From: an uncultured Eubacteriales bacterium
GTDB taxonomy: Bacteria > Bacillota > Clostridia > Oscillospirales > Acutalibacteraceae
Direction: 5' to 3'
NCBI GenBank assembly: GCA_934486705.1
Contig: CAKSQS010000008.1
Coordinates: forward strand, 8,988-72,987
Length of the DNA: 64,000 bases
A program made the translations under genes and the position numbers. This document shows, one piece after another, positions 45,544 to 54,728 of the stretch; position 1 is the first letter of the stretch, and every line of letters begins with the position of its first letter. The notes beneath the pieces are model-generated. The model was not told the DNA's origin. It did not search any database and saw only the letters and a list, made by a program, of their open reading frames with translations.

Positions 45544-46428
45544 TCATTGCTTCTGTATTTGAGAAATATATAAACGACGGTATTCTTTAGGCGACATACC
45601 GGTTTTTTTCTTGAATATGCGGCAAAGGTAGCCGCTGTCGCAATAACCTATTTTTTCGCATATTTCATCAAGAGTAAGCTCTGTGTTTTGCAGGTACATT
45701 TTTATATTATTTATTTTATGGAGATTGCGGTACTCTACAGGTGAAACGCCTGCGTATTGTCGAAAAAGCTTTTCAAAGTAGCCTATGCTTATATTGCACA
45801 GCCCGGCAATTTCCTTAATGCTTTTTTCCGTAGGTGAATCGTCGGTCAGGTATTTTAGGCTGGGTCTGATAATATTTGTGTTTATAGGGTTTTCAATCTC
45901 CAAGCGTGTATAGCCCGATATTGTGCCGAATATTTCATATGCCGCGCCGTAAAGCGCAAGCGGTGAAAGGTCGGGTGCATTAAATGCGGCAATAAGATTG
46001 CGAAAAAGCTTTTCATAATGCTTTACATGCCCTGTGGTTACTATGTAAACTTTATCGCCCAAGGAAATATGCTCCGGGGAAAACGGCGTATGTGAAACCT
46101 CTCTTTTTTCGCCGCGCAGGGTATTTGCAGGGCTGAGGGTAAACTCAAAAAGCAGGTTTTCCTGAAAAGCACTTCCGGGAGGCGGAGAGTTTTCCCAGAT
46201 GTAATGGCTGCCCTGCGGCATGTAAACCAACGCACCGTGGGGTATATAAAACGGCGGAAATCCCGGTTGATAGCATACCCCGGTGGTATTTGCAAACAGC
46301 AATAATGCATCGGTTGGGCGCGGCTGCTGTGTTTCAAACCTTGTTTTTCCGCTTTGCTTTTGTGAAATCGCAAAAATGTTGGATATATCAAAAAACAAAT
46401 TGCCGAGCGAAGGAAAATCAGTTTTCAT
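45544..46428 (-). CDS. AraC-family transcriptional regulator (minus strand)
   Basis: 294 residues. Cupin-like N-terminal sensing domain (FPPFYIPHGALVYMPQGSHY) and C-terminal double helix-turn-helix (IKEIAGLCNISIGYFEKLFR, ELTLDEICEKIGYCDSGYLC, TGMSPKEYRRLY). It is the only intact regulator in the 30-58 kb enzyme run and is divergent from the oxidoreductase gene at 46605. A consensus promoter with an inverted repeat lies directly upstream, which suggests autoregulation. GGTGAG lies 3 bp before the ATG. Confidence 0.9.
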   Translation of the reverse strand: MKTDFPSLGNLFFDISNIFAISQKQSGKTRFETQQPRPTDALLLFANTTGVCYQPGFPPFYIPHGALVYMPQGSHYIWENSPPPGSAFQENLLFEFTLSPANTLRGEKREVSHTPFSPEHISLGDKVYIVTTGHVKHYEKLFRNLIAAFNAPDLSPLALYGAAYEIFGTISGYTRLEIENPINTNIIRPSLKYLTDDSPTEKSIKEIAGLCNISIGYFEKLFRQYAGVSPVEYRNLHKINNIKMYLQNTELTLDEICEKIGYCDSGYLCRIFKKKTGMSPKEYRRLYISQIQKQ

Positions 46429-46444
46429 TTATCTCACCATTTTG

Positions 46445-46484
46445 ATTATATTAAACGACCCTGCACCTGTCAAGACGTGCAGGG
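46445..46484 (-). promoter_or_regulatory. Consensus sigma-A promoter with overlapping inverted repeat for AraC gene
   Basis: On the minus strand TTGACA (46473-46468), exact 17-bp spacer, TATAAT (46450-46445): both boxes perfect. Arms CCCTGCAC (46459-46466) and GTGCAGGG (46477-46484) flank the -35 box with a 10-nt gap. The -10 is 17 bp before the start codon, giving a leader of only about 10 nt. A perfect promoter under an overlapping palindrome suggests repression. Confidence 0.75.
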
Positions 46485-46508
46485 CATTTTAGTGCGAAAA
46501 AGTCCAAT

Positions 46509-46572
46509 TTTAGGTTTAGTATATACATTGCCTAAATGCGGCTTCGGTAATAAAATAATATATATCGATTTA
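46509..46572 (+). promoter_or_regulatory. Promoter region of the oxidoreductase operon
   Basis: TTGCCT (46528-46533), 17-bp spacer, TAAAAT (46551-46556). TTTAGG occurs at 46509-46514 and again about 46569-46574, and as the inverted CCTAAA at 46531-46536 over the -35 box. These could be sites for the divergent AraC regulator. Confidence 0.5.
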
Positions 46573-46604
46573 GGAATCAAAAAAATTATCGGGGGGATTT
46601 TAAA

Positions 46605-47873
46605 ATGAAAAGGCAAATAACGGCAGCAATTCTCGGAACAGGGTCAAGAGGCAGCGTGTTTGCAACGCTTATGCAAAAGCACGGCGGATTTAAGGTTACG
46701 GCAGGGTGCGATATAAACCTCGAACAGCTTTTAAAATTCAAAAAGCTGCTCGGTATAGAGGACGAATGCCTTTTTAACAATGAGGATAACTTTTTTAAGG
46801 AAAAGCGCGCCGATGTGCTTGTAATAGCAACCTTTGATAAAGAGCACGTCCCTCAGTGCGTCAGGGCTATGAAAATGGGCTATGATATATTGCTTGAAAA
46901 GCCCATAAGCGACTCAAGGGAAGAAATTGAGCTTTTGCTGCAAACGCAAAAGGAAACCGGCAGAACGGTGGCGGTATGCCACGAGTTGCGCTACGGAGCG
47001 GGTTATGAAAGGCTATCGGAGCTGCTTAAAAGCGGAACGATAGGCACGCTTTTGGCAATAGACGCTATGGAAAGGGTTGCATACTGGCATCAGGCACAGG
47101 CGTATGTGAGAATACAGTCTGAACGTAATGATGTTGCGTATCCCACAATTCTTGCAAAGTGCAGCCATGACCTTGACCTTGTTCAGCATTATGCCGGTGC
47201 TGAGTGCGATACGCTGTCGTCGATAGGCGCACTTAGCTTTTTCAGAAAAGAAAACACCCCTGCGGGAGCTGCCGAGCGCTGCCTTGATTGTCCGCATGCC
47301 GAAACCTGCGCATACAGTGCCAAAAGAATATATATAGACGGCTGGAAACGTGATAATTGCCCCGAATTTGTTTGGCCTTACAACAAGGTTTCGCTTAAAA
47401 ATCCCACAACCGAAAAGGATTTGTACGAGGGGCTTAAAACCAAATGCTTCGGTAAATGCGCTTTCCTTTGCGGGGTTGAAGAAAACCCGACGGTTGTTGA
47501 TCACCAGCTTGTGCAAATGCAGTTTAAAAACGGTGTTACGGCGGTGCTGAAAATGGTTTTTGCGCAAACCCCGGGCAGAAGAATAAATCTTTTCGGCACA
47601 TATGGCGAGCTGCTGCTTGATGAACGCAGCGACACACTGGAAATAAGGCGTTTCGGAGAGAAACCCGAAATTATACCCCTAAAAACCTTGGTTGAAAGCG
47701 GCTACGGTCACGGCGGAGGGGATTCACGGCTTGTTGAACACTTATACAGCCTGCTTGCCGAAAATGAGGAAAACCGCACTTCACTTAAAGAATCGGTCGA
47801 AAGCCATTTAATGGGTATAGCCGCCGAGGAATCGCGGCATAGCGGAGGAAAAGCGGTGGCGGTTCACAGATAA
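46605..47873 (+). CDS. Gfo/Idh/MocA-family oxidoreductase
   Basis: 422 residues, no signal peptide. N-terminal Rossmann fold binding NAD(P) (AILGTGSRGSVFATLM), VLVIATFDKEH, the family motif LLEKPISDS, then CHELRYG and the C-terminal alpha/beta domain. A Cys-rich insertion (CLDCPHAETCAYS, KCFGKCAFLCG; about 225-290) marks a subfamily seen in Firmicutes sugar clusters. It oxidises or epimerises a sugar or inositol-like compound. Start follows GGGGGG. First gene of a transcript with the MATE exporter and the following enzymes. Confidence 0.88.
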   Translation: MKRQITAAILGTGSRGSVFATLMQKHGGFKVTAGCDINLEQLLKFKKLLGIEDECLFNNEDNFFKEKRADVLVIATFDKEHVPQCVRAMKMGYDILLEKPISDSREEIELLLQTQKETGRTVAVCHELRYGAGYERLSELLKSGTIGTLLAIDAMERVAYWHQAQAYVRIQSERNDVAYPTILAKCSHDLDLVQHYAGAECDTLSSIGALSFFRKENTPAGAAERCLDCPHAETCAYSAKRIYIDGWKRDNCPEFVWPYNKVSLKNPTTEKDLYEGLKTKCFGKCAFLCGVEENPTVVDHQLVQMQFKNGVTAVLKMVFAQTPGRRINLFGTYGELLLDERSDTLEIRRFGEKPEIIPLKTLVESGYGHGGGDSRLVEHLYSLLAENEENRTSLKESVESHLMGIAAEESRHSGGKAVAVHR

Positions 47874-47892
47874 ACGGTGAAGGGTGATTGCT

Positions 47893-49281
47893 ATGAAATT
47901 TGATTCTAAAGCAATGCGTGAAGGTCCGATATTTAAAAGCATAATTATATATACCATACCGATAATTTTCACGGGGCTTTTACAGCTGTTTTTCAATGCC
48001 GCGGATATTATAGTTGTCGGTCGGTTTTGCGGCAGCGATTCGGTAGCGGCTGTCGGGGCGACCGGGTCGGTTACCAATCTTATCATCAATTTGTTTATAG
48101 GGCTTTCTGTGGGAGCAGGGGCTGCGGCGGCACAGGAAATAGGCGCCGGCAATGATGAATCTGTATCGGCAACGGTGCACACAGCCGTTTGCACGGCGGT
48201 TGTAAGCGGAATATTTTTGACCGCCGTGGGTCTGCTTTTTTCAAAAAAATTTTTAATACTTATGGGAACGCCGAACGGCAAGCTTTTAAAATTGGCTGTA
48301 TTATATATGCAGATATATTTTTGCGGTATGGTTTTCAGTATGCTGTACAATTTCGGCTCTGCAATACTCCGTGCTGCAGGCGATACCCGATCGCCGCTTG
48401 TTTTTCTTACCGCCGCAGGGGTACTTAATGTAATACTTAATGTATTATTTGTAACGGTGTTTAAGCTTGATGTGGCAGGGGTAGCACTTGCAACCGTTGT
48501 TTCGCAGGCATTGTCGGCAGCTTTGGTTTTATGTGCTCTCGGCAGACGAAAGGATGCATGTCGGCTTGAAATTAGAAAATTGAGGATACATAAGAATGCG
48601 TTGCTCAGGATAATAAAAATCGGCGTTCCGGCGGGGCTTCAGGGCGCTCTTTTTACCGTTTCGCATGTTTTGGTTCAGTCGTCGGTCAATTCGTTCGGCG
48701 CGGCATATATGTCGGGGGCGGCGGCAAGCTCAAGTATAGAAGGCTTCTGCTATACTGCAATGAACGCATTTCAGCATACGGCACTCAATTTCTGCGGGCA
48801 ATGCTTCGGTGCGGGAGATTTAAAGCGCGTAAGGCGGGTGACCCGTGTTTGTCTTATTACGGTTGCGGTCACCGGGTTTATTGTAGGAAATCTTTTATAT
48901 GTTTTCGGAAGACCGCTGCTTGAAATATATATAACCGACTCTCCGACAGCCGTAAATTACGGAATGGAAAAATTGCTCATTATGCTTGTGCCGTATTTCC
49001 TTTGCGGAACACTTGAAACCATAACCGGGGCAATGCGCGGTATAGGTTCATCGGTAACACCTACCGTAATAACAGTATTCGGAAGTTGTGTTATGCGTAT
49101 TGTATGGATTTATACCGTTTTTGCAATTCCGAAATATCATACATTTTCAGGATTATATATATCGTTTCCGATTTCATGGGTGCTGACATTTGCGGCGCTT
49201 TATATTGCTTATCTTATTATAATGCACCACAAGGAAAAAATGATAAAAGGAGCAGAAAAATGCCGAAAATATTCGATATAG
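47893..49281 (+). CDS. MATE-family membrane transporter
   Basis: 462 residues with 12 hydrophobic segments. Typical MATE features: N-terminal PIIFTGLLQLFFNAADIIVVG, GLSVGAGAAAAQEIGAGN, AILRAAGDTRSPL, and in the second half GVPAGLQGALFTVSHVLVQS and GAMRGIGSSVTPT. It is an Na+- or H+-driven antiporter, usually exporting organic cations or metabolites; the role in a sugar cluster is unknown. ATG at 47893 preferred over a GTG 9 bp upstream. Its 3' end overlaps the next gene by 22 bp, so the two are translationally coupled. Confidence 0.88.
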   Translation: MKFDSKAMREGPIFKSIIIYTIPIIFTGLLQLFFNAADIIVVGRFCGSDSVAAVGATGSVTNLIINLFIGLSVGAGAAAAQEIGAGNDESVSATVHTAVCTAVVSGIFLTAVGLLFSKKFLILMGTPNGKLLKLAVLYMQIYFCGMVFSMLYNFGSAILRAAGDTRSPLVFLTAAGVLNVILNVLFVTVFKLDVAGVALATVVSQALSAALVLCALGRRKDACRLEIRKLRIHKNALLRIIKIGVPAGLQGALFTVSHVLVQSSVNSFGAAYMSGAAASSSIEGFCYTAMNAFQHTALNFCGQCFGAGDLKRVRRVTRVCLITVAVTGFIVGNLLYVFGRPLLEIYITDSPTAVNYGMEKLLIMLVPYFLCGTLETITGAMRGIGSSVTPTVITVFGSCVMRIVWIYTVFAIPKYHTFSGLYISFPISWVLTFAALYIAYLIIMHHKEKMIKGAEKCRKYSI

Positions 49282-51185
49282 ATTTTAATTATGAAAGAGG
49301 CACGGTTGTTTCACTTAAAAACCCCGAGGATAAGGCGCATATGAATTGGGTGGAAGGCACCGAAGAATGGGGAATGATTAAAGGCGCTGAGGTTGTTTCG
49401 GTTGAAAAAAACGAGAACGGTCTCACGGCGGTTTACAGAACAAAGCATTTGCTTGTAACGGTGCAAAGGCGGGTTTTGGGGGATAAATACCGCGAAAGCT
49501 ACTGCTTTGAAAATTACCATGATTATGATGTGTTTTTCAACCGCGGAGCAGTGGGCATATATGCCACCTTTAACGATAATTACGATAAAGCGAGCATTTG
49601 TATGACCCAAAAGTGCCATACCCATTTGTGGTGCGGCGGAAATTCATCATATATACGCGCCGTGAAAATGGGTTTGTGCAATTTCGGGCTGGGGCTTGTG
49701 CTTACCGAGGGCAGCCTTGATACCTACAGTATTGAGCGCGATTTAAAGGAGGAAAGCAACGACCGCGGAGATTTTATTTTGCACCCAAGTGTTTTTAACC
49801 TGCGCCCGGGTGAAAAAATGAATATGGAATGGGAGCTTTTTTGGTATAAGGACGGGGCGTTTTGCGCGGCGATTGAGCCTTATGACAGCGTTTTGCTGAT
49901 TGACGCGGAAAATTACACCGTTTATTCCGATGAGGATATAGTTTTTTCGGTAAACCGCCCGAATGTTTCGGTTTTGCTTGACGGAGAACAGGTTCAGGCA
50001 GAGACAAAAAACGGCAGAACATATGTAAAATACAAGCCGCAGCGGCTCGGTAATCATGATTTTTGCCTTAAATACGGTAAACGCGAGACAAAGGCACAGT
50101 TTTTTGTTCAAATACCATTTAAGGAATTGGCGCGCAAACGGGCTGAATTTATAACACAGAAGCAGCAGTTCCACAGAGAGGGCGACTCGCTTGACGGCGC
50201 GTACCTGATATACGATAATCAGGATAAATGCCTTATTTACGATGAAATATTCAGTGATTACAATGCCTCGCGCGAGCGGCTTGTTATGGGGCTTTTTATT
50301 GCAAAATACCTGCAATATGACCGTGATGAAAAAATGTATGAAAGCCTTATGAAGTATTATAAATTCGTATCGCGCGAATTTTTTGATGAAGAAAGCGGCG
50401 CGGTTTACAACGCCGTCGGAAAAAATCCTGCAAGAAAGCGGCTTTATAACGCACCGTGGATGTCGGTGTTTATGCTTGAAATGTATAACCTTATGGGAGA
50501 GACTGTATATCTTGACAGAATGTATAAGTTGCTTTGCGTTTATTATGAAATAGGCGGGGAGCGGTTTTACCCCAACGGACTTTCAATGTTTGAAACGGTG
50601 GAGGCGCTTAAAAAAGCGGGGAAAGCGGAAAAAGCCGAAAAGCTTACCGCTATGTATCGAAGGCATATTGATAATATAATAAAAATCGGCACATCATACC
50701 CCGAGCATGAGGTGCGTTATGAGCAAACGATAGTAACGCCCGCCGTTACGCTGATAGCGCAAATGTATCAGATAACGCACGATAAGGCGCTTATTGAAGA
50801 ATGCCGCAAGCAGCTTATGATACTGGAAAAATTCAACGGCAGACAGCCTACGCATTATATGAACGACCTTGCCGTGCGCCATTGGGACGGCTACTGGTTC
50901 GGTAAGCGTATGCTATACGGCGATACATTTCCGCACTCAGCCTCAATTCACAGCTCTGACGCGTTTTTGCACTATTATATGATAACCGGAGATGAAGAAT
51001 GGAAAAAGCGCGCGGTGTGCGGGGCAAGAAATAATCTATCGGTTTACAGACCGGATGGCAGCGCCTCCTGCACGCGGCTGCATCCGCTTTTTGTAAACGG
51101 TGTGCGCGGCGAGTATTACGATGAATTTGCCAATGAACAGGACGGCTTGCTTTATTTTATGATAAAGTTTTTCCACGCTATGTAA
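49260..51185 (+). CDS. Unassigned (alpha/alpha)6-barrel glycosidase-like protein
   Basis: 641 residues, no signal peptide, ATG 49260 behind AAAAGGAG, overlapping the MATE gene end. The N-terminal ~300 residues are beta-rich (MPKIFDIDFNYERGTV, THLWCGGNSSYIRAV, LGLVLTEGSLDTYSIER). The C-terminal half has repeated helical hairpins of six-hairpin glycosidases (FIAKYLQYDRDEKMY, APWMSVFMLEMYNLMGETVY, NDLAVRHWDGYWFGKRM, DTFPHSASIHSSDAF). Acids in RHWDGYWFG are candidates for the active site. I cannot name a GH family. It likely removes an end sugar or unsaturated uronate, as six-hairpin enzymes often do (inference). Confidence 0.6.
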   Translation: MPKIFDIDFNYERGTVVSLKNPEDKAHMNWVEGTEEWGMIKGAEVVSVEKNENGLTAVYRTKHLLVTVQRRVLGDKYRESYCFENYHDYDVFFNRGAVGIYATFNDNYDKASICMTQKCHTHLWCGGNSSYIRAVKMGLCNFGLGLVLTEGSLDTYSIERDLKEESNDRGDFILHPSVFNLRPGEKMNMEWELFWYKDGAFCAAIEPYDSVLLIDAENYTVYSDEDIVFSVNRPNVSVLLDGEQVQAETKNGRTYVKYKPQRLGNHDFCLKYGKRETKAQFFVQIPFKELARKRAEFITQKQQFHREGDSLDGAYLIYDNQDKCLIYDEIFSDYNASRERLVMGLFIAKYLQYDRDEKMYESLMKYYKFVSREFFDEESGAVYNAVGKNPARKRLYNAPWMSVFMLEMYNLMGETVYLDRMYKLLCVYYEIGGERFYPNGLSMFETVEALKKAGKAEKAEKLTAMYRRHIDNIIKIGTSYPEHEVRYEQTIVTPAVTLIAQMYQITHDKALIEECRKQLMILEKFNGRQPTHYMNDLAVRHWDGYWFGKRMLYGDTFPHSASIHSSDAFLHYYMITGDEEWKKRAVCGARNNLSVYRPDGSASCTRLHPLFVNGVRGEYYDEFANEQDGLLYFMIKFFHAM

Positions 51186-51300
51186 AATGCAAAGGGCTTG
51201 TTATAAAGTATAAAGCAGGGGTCTTGGAATGTATGGAAAATTGCTTTTATACTGTATTTTTATTTTTTGTTGCATAATTATATTTAACCCCAAAAAACAG

Positions 51301-51329
51301 TTGATTTATATAACCTGTCTTGTTATAAT
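51301..51329 (+). promoter_or_regulatory. Sigma-A-type promoter for the GH32-like gene
   Basis: TTGATT (51301-51306), 17-bp spacer, TATAAT (51324-51329), 59 bp before the start codon at 51388. It suggests the GH32-like gene opens its own transcript, with the kinase and later genes following it. A second TATAAT at 51356-51361 lacks a partner box. Confidence 0.65.
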
Positions 51330-51387
51330 GCGACATAGAAACTAAGTATTCTATGTATAATGCTGAATAATAAGGTAGGTTTTTTTA

Positions 51388-53424
51388 ATGCAACATACTA
51401 TAACCGAACATTTTACAAAATATCATCCCGAAAGGCTGACTTTCTCAGAGCGGCCCGACAAAGCTTTGCTTGGTAATGGTATAATTATAAGAATAAAGCT
51501 GAAAGAACTGCCGAACGGTGACAGAAAAACAATTTTTGAAATACCGGGTGCGCTTAAAATTGAAACAGGTGTGTACCGTTTCCCCGAAGCGCTTGAAAAT
51601 ATGGACTTTTACAGAGAAGGCGAGTGCTATGATGTTTACGCTGATGCAAACGGAAATTCACCGTATATTGAGGCGGAAATAAGGCTGCATCAGGAATACG
51701 GAGAGGAAAAAGTGCGCAGTATGTCGCTCGGTCTGCCGCTCAATCTGTATAACGCTGCGGAAAGTGAAATATACCTTTTGTTTGACGGCGTGCGCTTTGC
51801 ATGGATAGCAAACGGCGAAATTGTAAACATAAATTTCCCGATTGGTTACATACAGGCTGAGGACGGAGATATTTTTGTTTCAGACAACGCCGAAATAGGT
51901 ATATGCAGCGATATAAGATCGCTTGAAAGCGAAGAAAAAACCGAAACGAAGAATGAAAGCATAGCTTTTTACTCCGCGCGCGGATATAACGCATGGGCAG
52001 GGGATATAGTCAATTTTTATCACGACGGTGTGTATCATTTTTTGGTGCTGCTTGATAGGCACCACCACGGCAACCGTTTCGGCTGCGGCGCTCACTCAAC
52101 CTACCATATGACCACTAATGATTTTATTCACTGGGAAAACCACGGCGAAATTTACCCGATACAAAATCAGTGGGAGTCCTTCGGCACGGGAACAATGTTC
52201 TTTTGGAACGGAAAATACTACTATTCCCACGGTTTTCACACCGACCGCGTTATACCGAGGGATAAGGTCGGTTCGCGCCTGCTTGAAAAGAATTATGAAA
52301 AAGACGGTTTTTTCAGTGCGGTCACATATGATGAACTGAAAGAAAACGGACTGTACCCGAGCGGAGCTAATTATATGGTATCAGACGACGGCATTCATTT
52401 CACACAGGGTAAAAAGCAGGTTCATTGCGCCGAAAACCCGAGTATCTATAAGGATGAAAACGGCGGGCTTGTTATGTATGCAGGCTACGGCGCGGCAGGC
52501 GTGTGGAAAGCCCCCAATATTGACGGACCGTGGAGAAAAGATTACACAGATATGCCTGTGTTTGATAACAGCTCACCTGTCAGAAATAGCAGCGAGTGCC
52601 CCTCTATATTTGAGTGGAACGGTTATAAGTACATTATAATGGGCTTTACCGGCTATTGGCAAAGCGGGTATAAGGATAACAATTTTGCTGACCTTGCCGC
52701 AATAGGAGACGACATTTATGACGGTTTAGGCGTGCCTATGGTCGCAAACTGCGGCGGCAGATATATCCTTGCCGGCTGGGTGCGCGGAATAGGCTGGGCG
52801 TCGGTTACGCAGCACCGCGAGCTTATTCAGCATGAGGGCGGAAGGCTTGGTATTCGCTGGCTGCCTGAGCTCACACCGAACCCGGATATGCTTGAAAAGG
52901 CAGCAGCTTTGAAAACTGTTAAAAGCGGTACGGAATTGGCAATGAACGGCAGAACATCATATTATCTTGAATGTACGGTAACACCCGAAAAAAACGCGCG
53001 TGTTGAAATAGCGCTTACGGGCAGCGGCGCACCGTGCGCTCTTGAGCTGTTTACCGAAAAGCAAAAGGTTCAAATTACAAAAGCCGTAAATACAGATGAA
53101 TTTCAACCTGAAATCAGGGCGCTTTATGAATACATTCCCGAACTGCCGCAGGAAAGAACAAATTATCTGCAAATACCGAGCGAAGACATACATATGTACG
53201 GTCATGATTTTGCAATTGCAAATGTCAGGGAAATAAAAGAAAAATATGTTCTTAAAATGATGATTCACTATGAGAAAAAGAGCGATAATACAGTGATTGA
53301 CGCCGAAATAGGCGGTGGAAGAACTATTATTTCCAACAGAATTTATTTCAAGGCAGATAAGATTAAAATTCTTTCCGAAAATGCGGAAATAACCGATTTA
53401 AAGCTTTGCAAAATGGGAGAATAA
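51388..53424 (+). CDS. GH32-like glycosidase (clan GH-J)
   Basis: 678 residues, no signal peptide. After a ~190-residue N-terminal beta domain, a five-bladed propeller of the GH32 type starts (AWAGDIVNFYHDGVYHFLVL, YHMTTNDFIHWENHG, WESFGTGTMFFW, SECPSIFEWNGYKYIIMG) and a C-terminal beta-sandwich ends it. The nucleophile is probably Asp in AGDI and the acid/base Glu in SECPS; the usual RDP triad is replaced by AENPS, so the specificity may not be fructose. AAGGTAGG precedes the ATG. Only 1 bp separates it from the kinase gene, an operon. Confidence 0.75.
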   Translation: MQHTITEHFTKYHPERLTFSERPDKALLGNGIIIRIKLKELPNGDRKTIFEIPGALKIETGVYRFPEALENMDFYREGECYDVYADANGNSPYIEAEIRLHQEYGEEKVRSMSLGLPLNLYNAAESEIYLLFDGVRFAWIANGEIVNINFPIGYIQAEDGDIFVSDNAEIGICSDIRSLESEEKTETKNESIAFYSARGYNAWAGDIVNFYHDGVYHFLVLLDRHHHGNRFGCGAHSTYHMTTNDFIHWENHGEIYPIQNQWESFGTGTMFFWNGKYYYSHGFHTDRVIPRDKVGSRLLEKNYEKDGFFSAVTYDELKENGLYPSGANYMVSDDGIHFTQGKKQVHCAENPSIYKDENGGLVMYAGYGAAGVWKAPNIDGPWRKDYTDMPVFDNSSPVRNSSECPSIFEWNGYKYIIMGFTGYWQSGYKDNNFADLAAIGDDIYDGLGVPMVANCGGRYILAGWVRGIGWASVTQHRELIQHEGGRLGIRWLPELTPNPDMLEKAAALKTVKSGTELAMNGRTSYYLECTVTPEKNARVEIALTGSGAPCALELFTEKQKVQITKAVNTDEFQPEIRALYEYIPELPQERTNYLQIPSEDIHMYGHDFAIANVREIKEKYVLKMMIHYEKKSDNTVIDAEIGGGRTIISNRIYFKADKIKILSENAEITDLKLCKMGE

Positions 53425-53425
53425 A

Positions 53426-54727
53426 ATGCGCACAATTGGTCTTGATATAGGAACAACAAGCATAAGCGCAGTGGTTGCCGATGGTGGACGGGTTATTCGG
53501 TCCGTAACCGAGCAAAGCTGCGCTGCAATAAAACCTGAATTTGCGGAAAACCGCTTGCAAAGCGCAAAGATAATTACCGAAAAGGTTTTTTCGGTTAAAG
53601 AAAGGCTTGTAAAAGAATTTTCCCCGATAGATGCGATAGGCGTAACGGGGCAAATGCACGGAATACTTTATATTGATAAAGATGGAAATGCCGTCAGTCC
53701 GCTTTATACCTGGCAGGATAAATCGGGTGAATTAAAGTATAATGATACAACATTTTCCGAGTATCTTGCAAATATTACGGGATATAACGCACCGTCGGGC
53801 TACGGGCTTGTGACGGATTTTGCAAATCGAAAGCTTGGTCGTGTACCCGTAAATGCCGCAGGGCTTTGCAATATTCAGGATTACATTACAATGAAGCTGA
53901 CAGGCGGCAAAACGCCAGTTACGCACATAAGCAACGCTGCGGGATTGGGCTTTTATTCATTTGGAACTTTTGATTTTGACAGCTCAGCCCTTGAAAAAAT
54001 AGGGTGTGACAGAAAAATGCTGCCGAGAGTGACCGCCGAACCCGAGGTTATAGGGACGGATAGCGACGGAATACCCGTAACCGTGGCGGTAGGCGATAAT
54101 CAGGCGAGCTTTTTAGGCTCGGTTACAAACAAGGAAAGCGTGCTTGTAAACATCGGCACAGGCAGTCAGGTATCGGTGCTTACTGATAAAAAAAGCGGCT
54201 TTGCCGCGGGTGAAATACGCCCGTTTTCAAAAACCGAAAATCTGCTTGTGGGCGCGCCCCTTTGCGGCGGCAGATCTTACGCGCTGCTTAAAAGCTTTTT
54301 TGAAAAAACGCTTGATTGCTTTGGGGTCACAGCCGATAATATCTATTCGGTTATGGATAAAATGGCAGCGGATGATATCGATAATTGCTCTCTTTCGGTT
54401 GATACGCGCTTTTGCGGCACCAGACGCGAACCGGATATAAAAGGCGCAATATTGCAAATAACCGAGGATAATTTTACACCGCAGCAGCTGACGCGCGGTT
54501 TTCTTATGGGTATGTGCCGTGAATTATATGCGTTTTATGAACAAATGGAAAAGCTTACGGGTAATAAGCGCACGCACCTCGTGGGTTCGGGAAACGGTGT
54601 GAGGAATAATAAGATATTACAGCATTATTTGGAAGAAACCTTTAAAATGCCGATTGAAATTCCCGCAAATACCGAAGAAGCGGCATTTGGTGCTACGGTA
54701 TTTATCAAAAATATAGGAGGGCAATAA
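53426..54727 (+). CDS. FGGY-family sugar kinase (sedoheptulokinase-like)
   Basis: 433 residues. N-terminal phosphate motif IGLDIGTTSISAVVAD, GVTGQMHGILYID, TWQDKS, later SNAAGLGFYSF, VGDNQASFLGSV, NIGTGSQVS (second phosphate motif) and LVGSGNGVRNN. Those place it in the FGGY family near sedoheptulokinases. It phosphorylates the sugar released by neighbouring glycosidases for entry into central metabolism. Length is in the usual range (about 450). The start is 1 bp after the GH32-like stop and its GGGAG lies inside that gene. Then comes the GH20 pseudogene one base later. Confidence 0.85.
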   Translation: MRTIGLDIGTTSISAVVADGGRVIRSVTEQSCAAIKPEFAENRLQSAKIITEKVFSVKERLVKEFSPIDAIGVTGQMHGILYIDKDGNAVSPLYTWQDKSGELKYNDTTFSEYLANITGYNAPSGYGLVTDFANRKLGRVPVNAAGLCNIQDYITMKLTGGKTPVTHISNAAGLGFYSFGTFDFDSSALEKIGCDRKMLPRVTAEPEVIGTDSDGIPVTVAVGDNQASFLGSVTNKESVLVNIGTGSQVSVLTDKKSGFAAGEIRPFSKTENLLVGAPLCGGRSYALLKSFFEKTLDCFGVTADNIYSVMDKMAADDIDNCSLSVDTRFCGTRREPDIKGAILQITEDNFTPQQLTRGFLMGMCRELYAFYEQMEKLTGNKRTHLVGSGNGVRNNKILQHYLEETFKMPIEIPANTEEAAFGATVFIKNIGGQ

Positions 54728-54728
54728 A

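Noticed and set aside
49086..49259. Longer start for the 641-residue protein
   Set aside because: The extension is the translation of the MATE gene in another frame; a good AGGAG site stands before ATG 49260.
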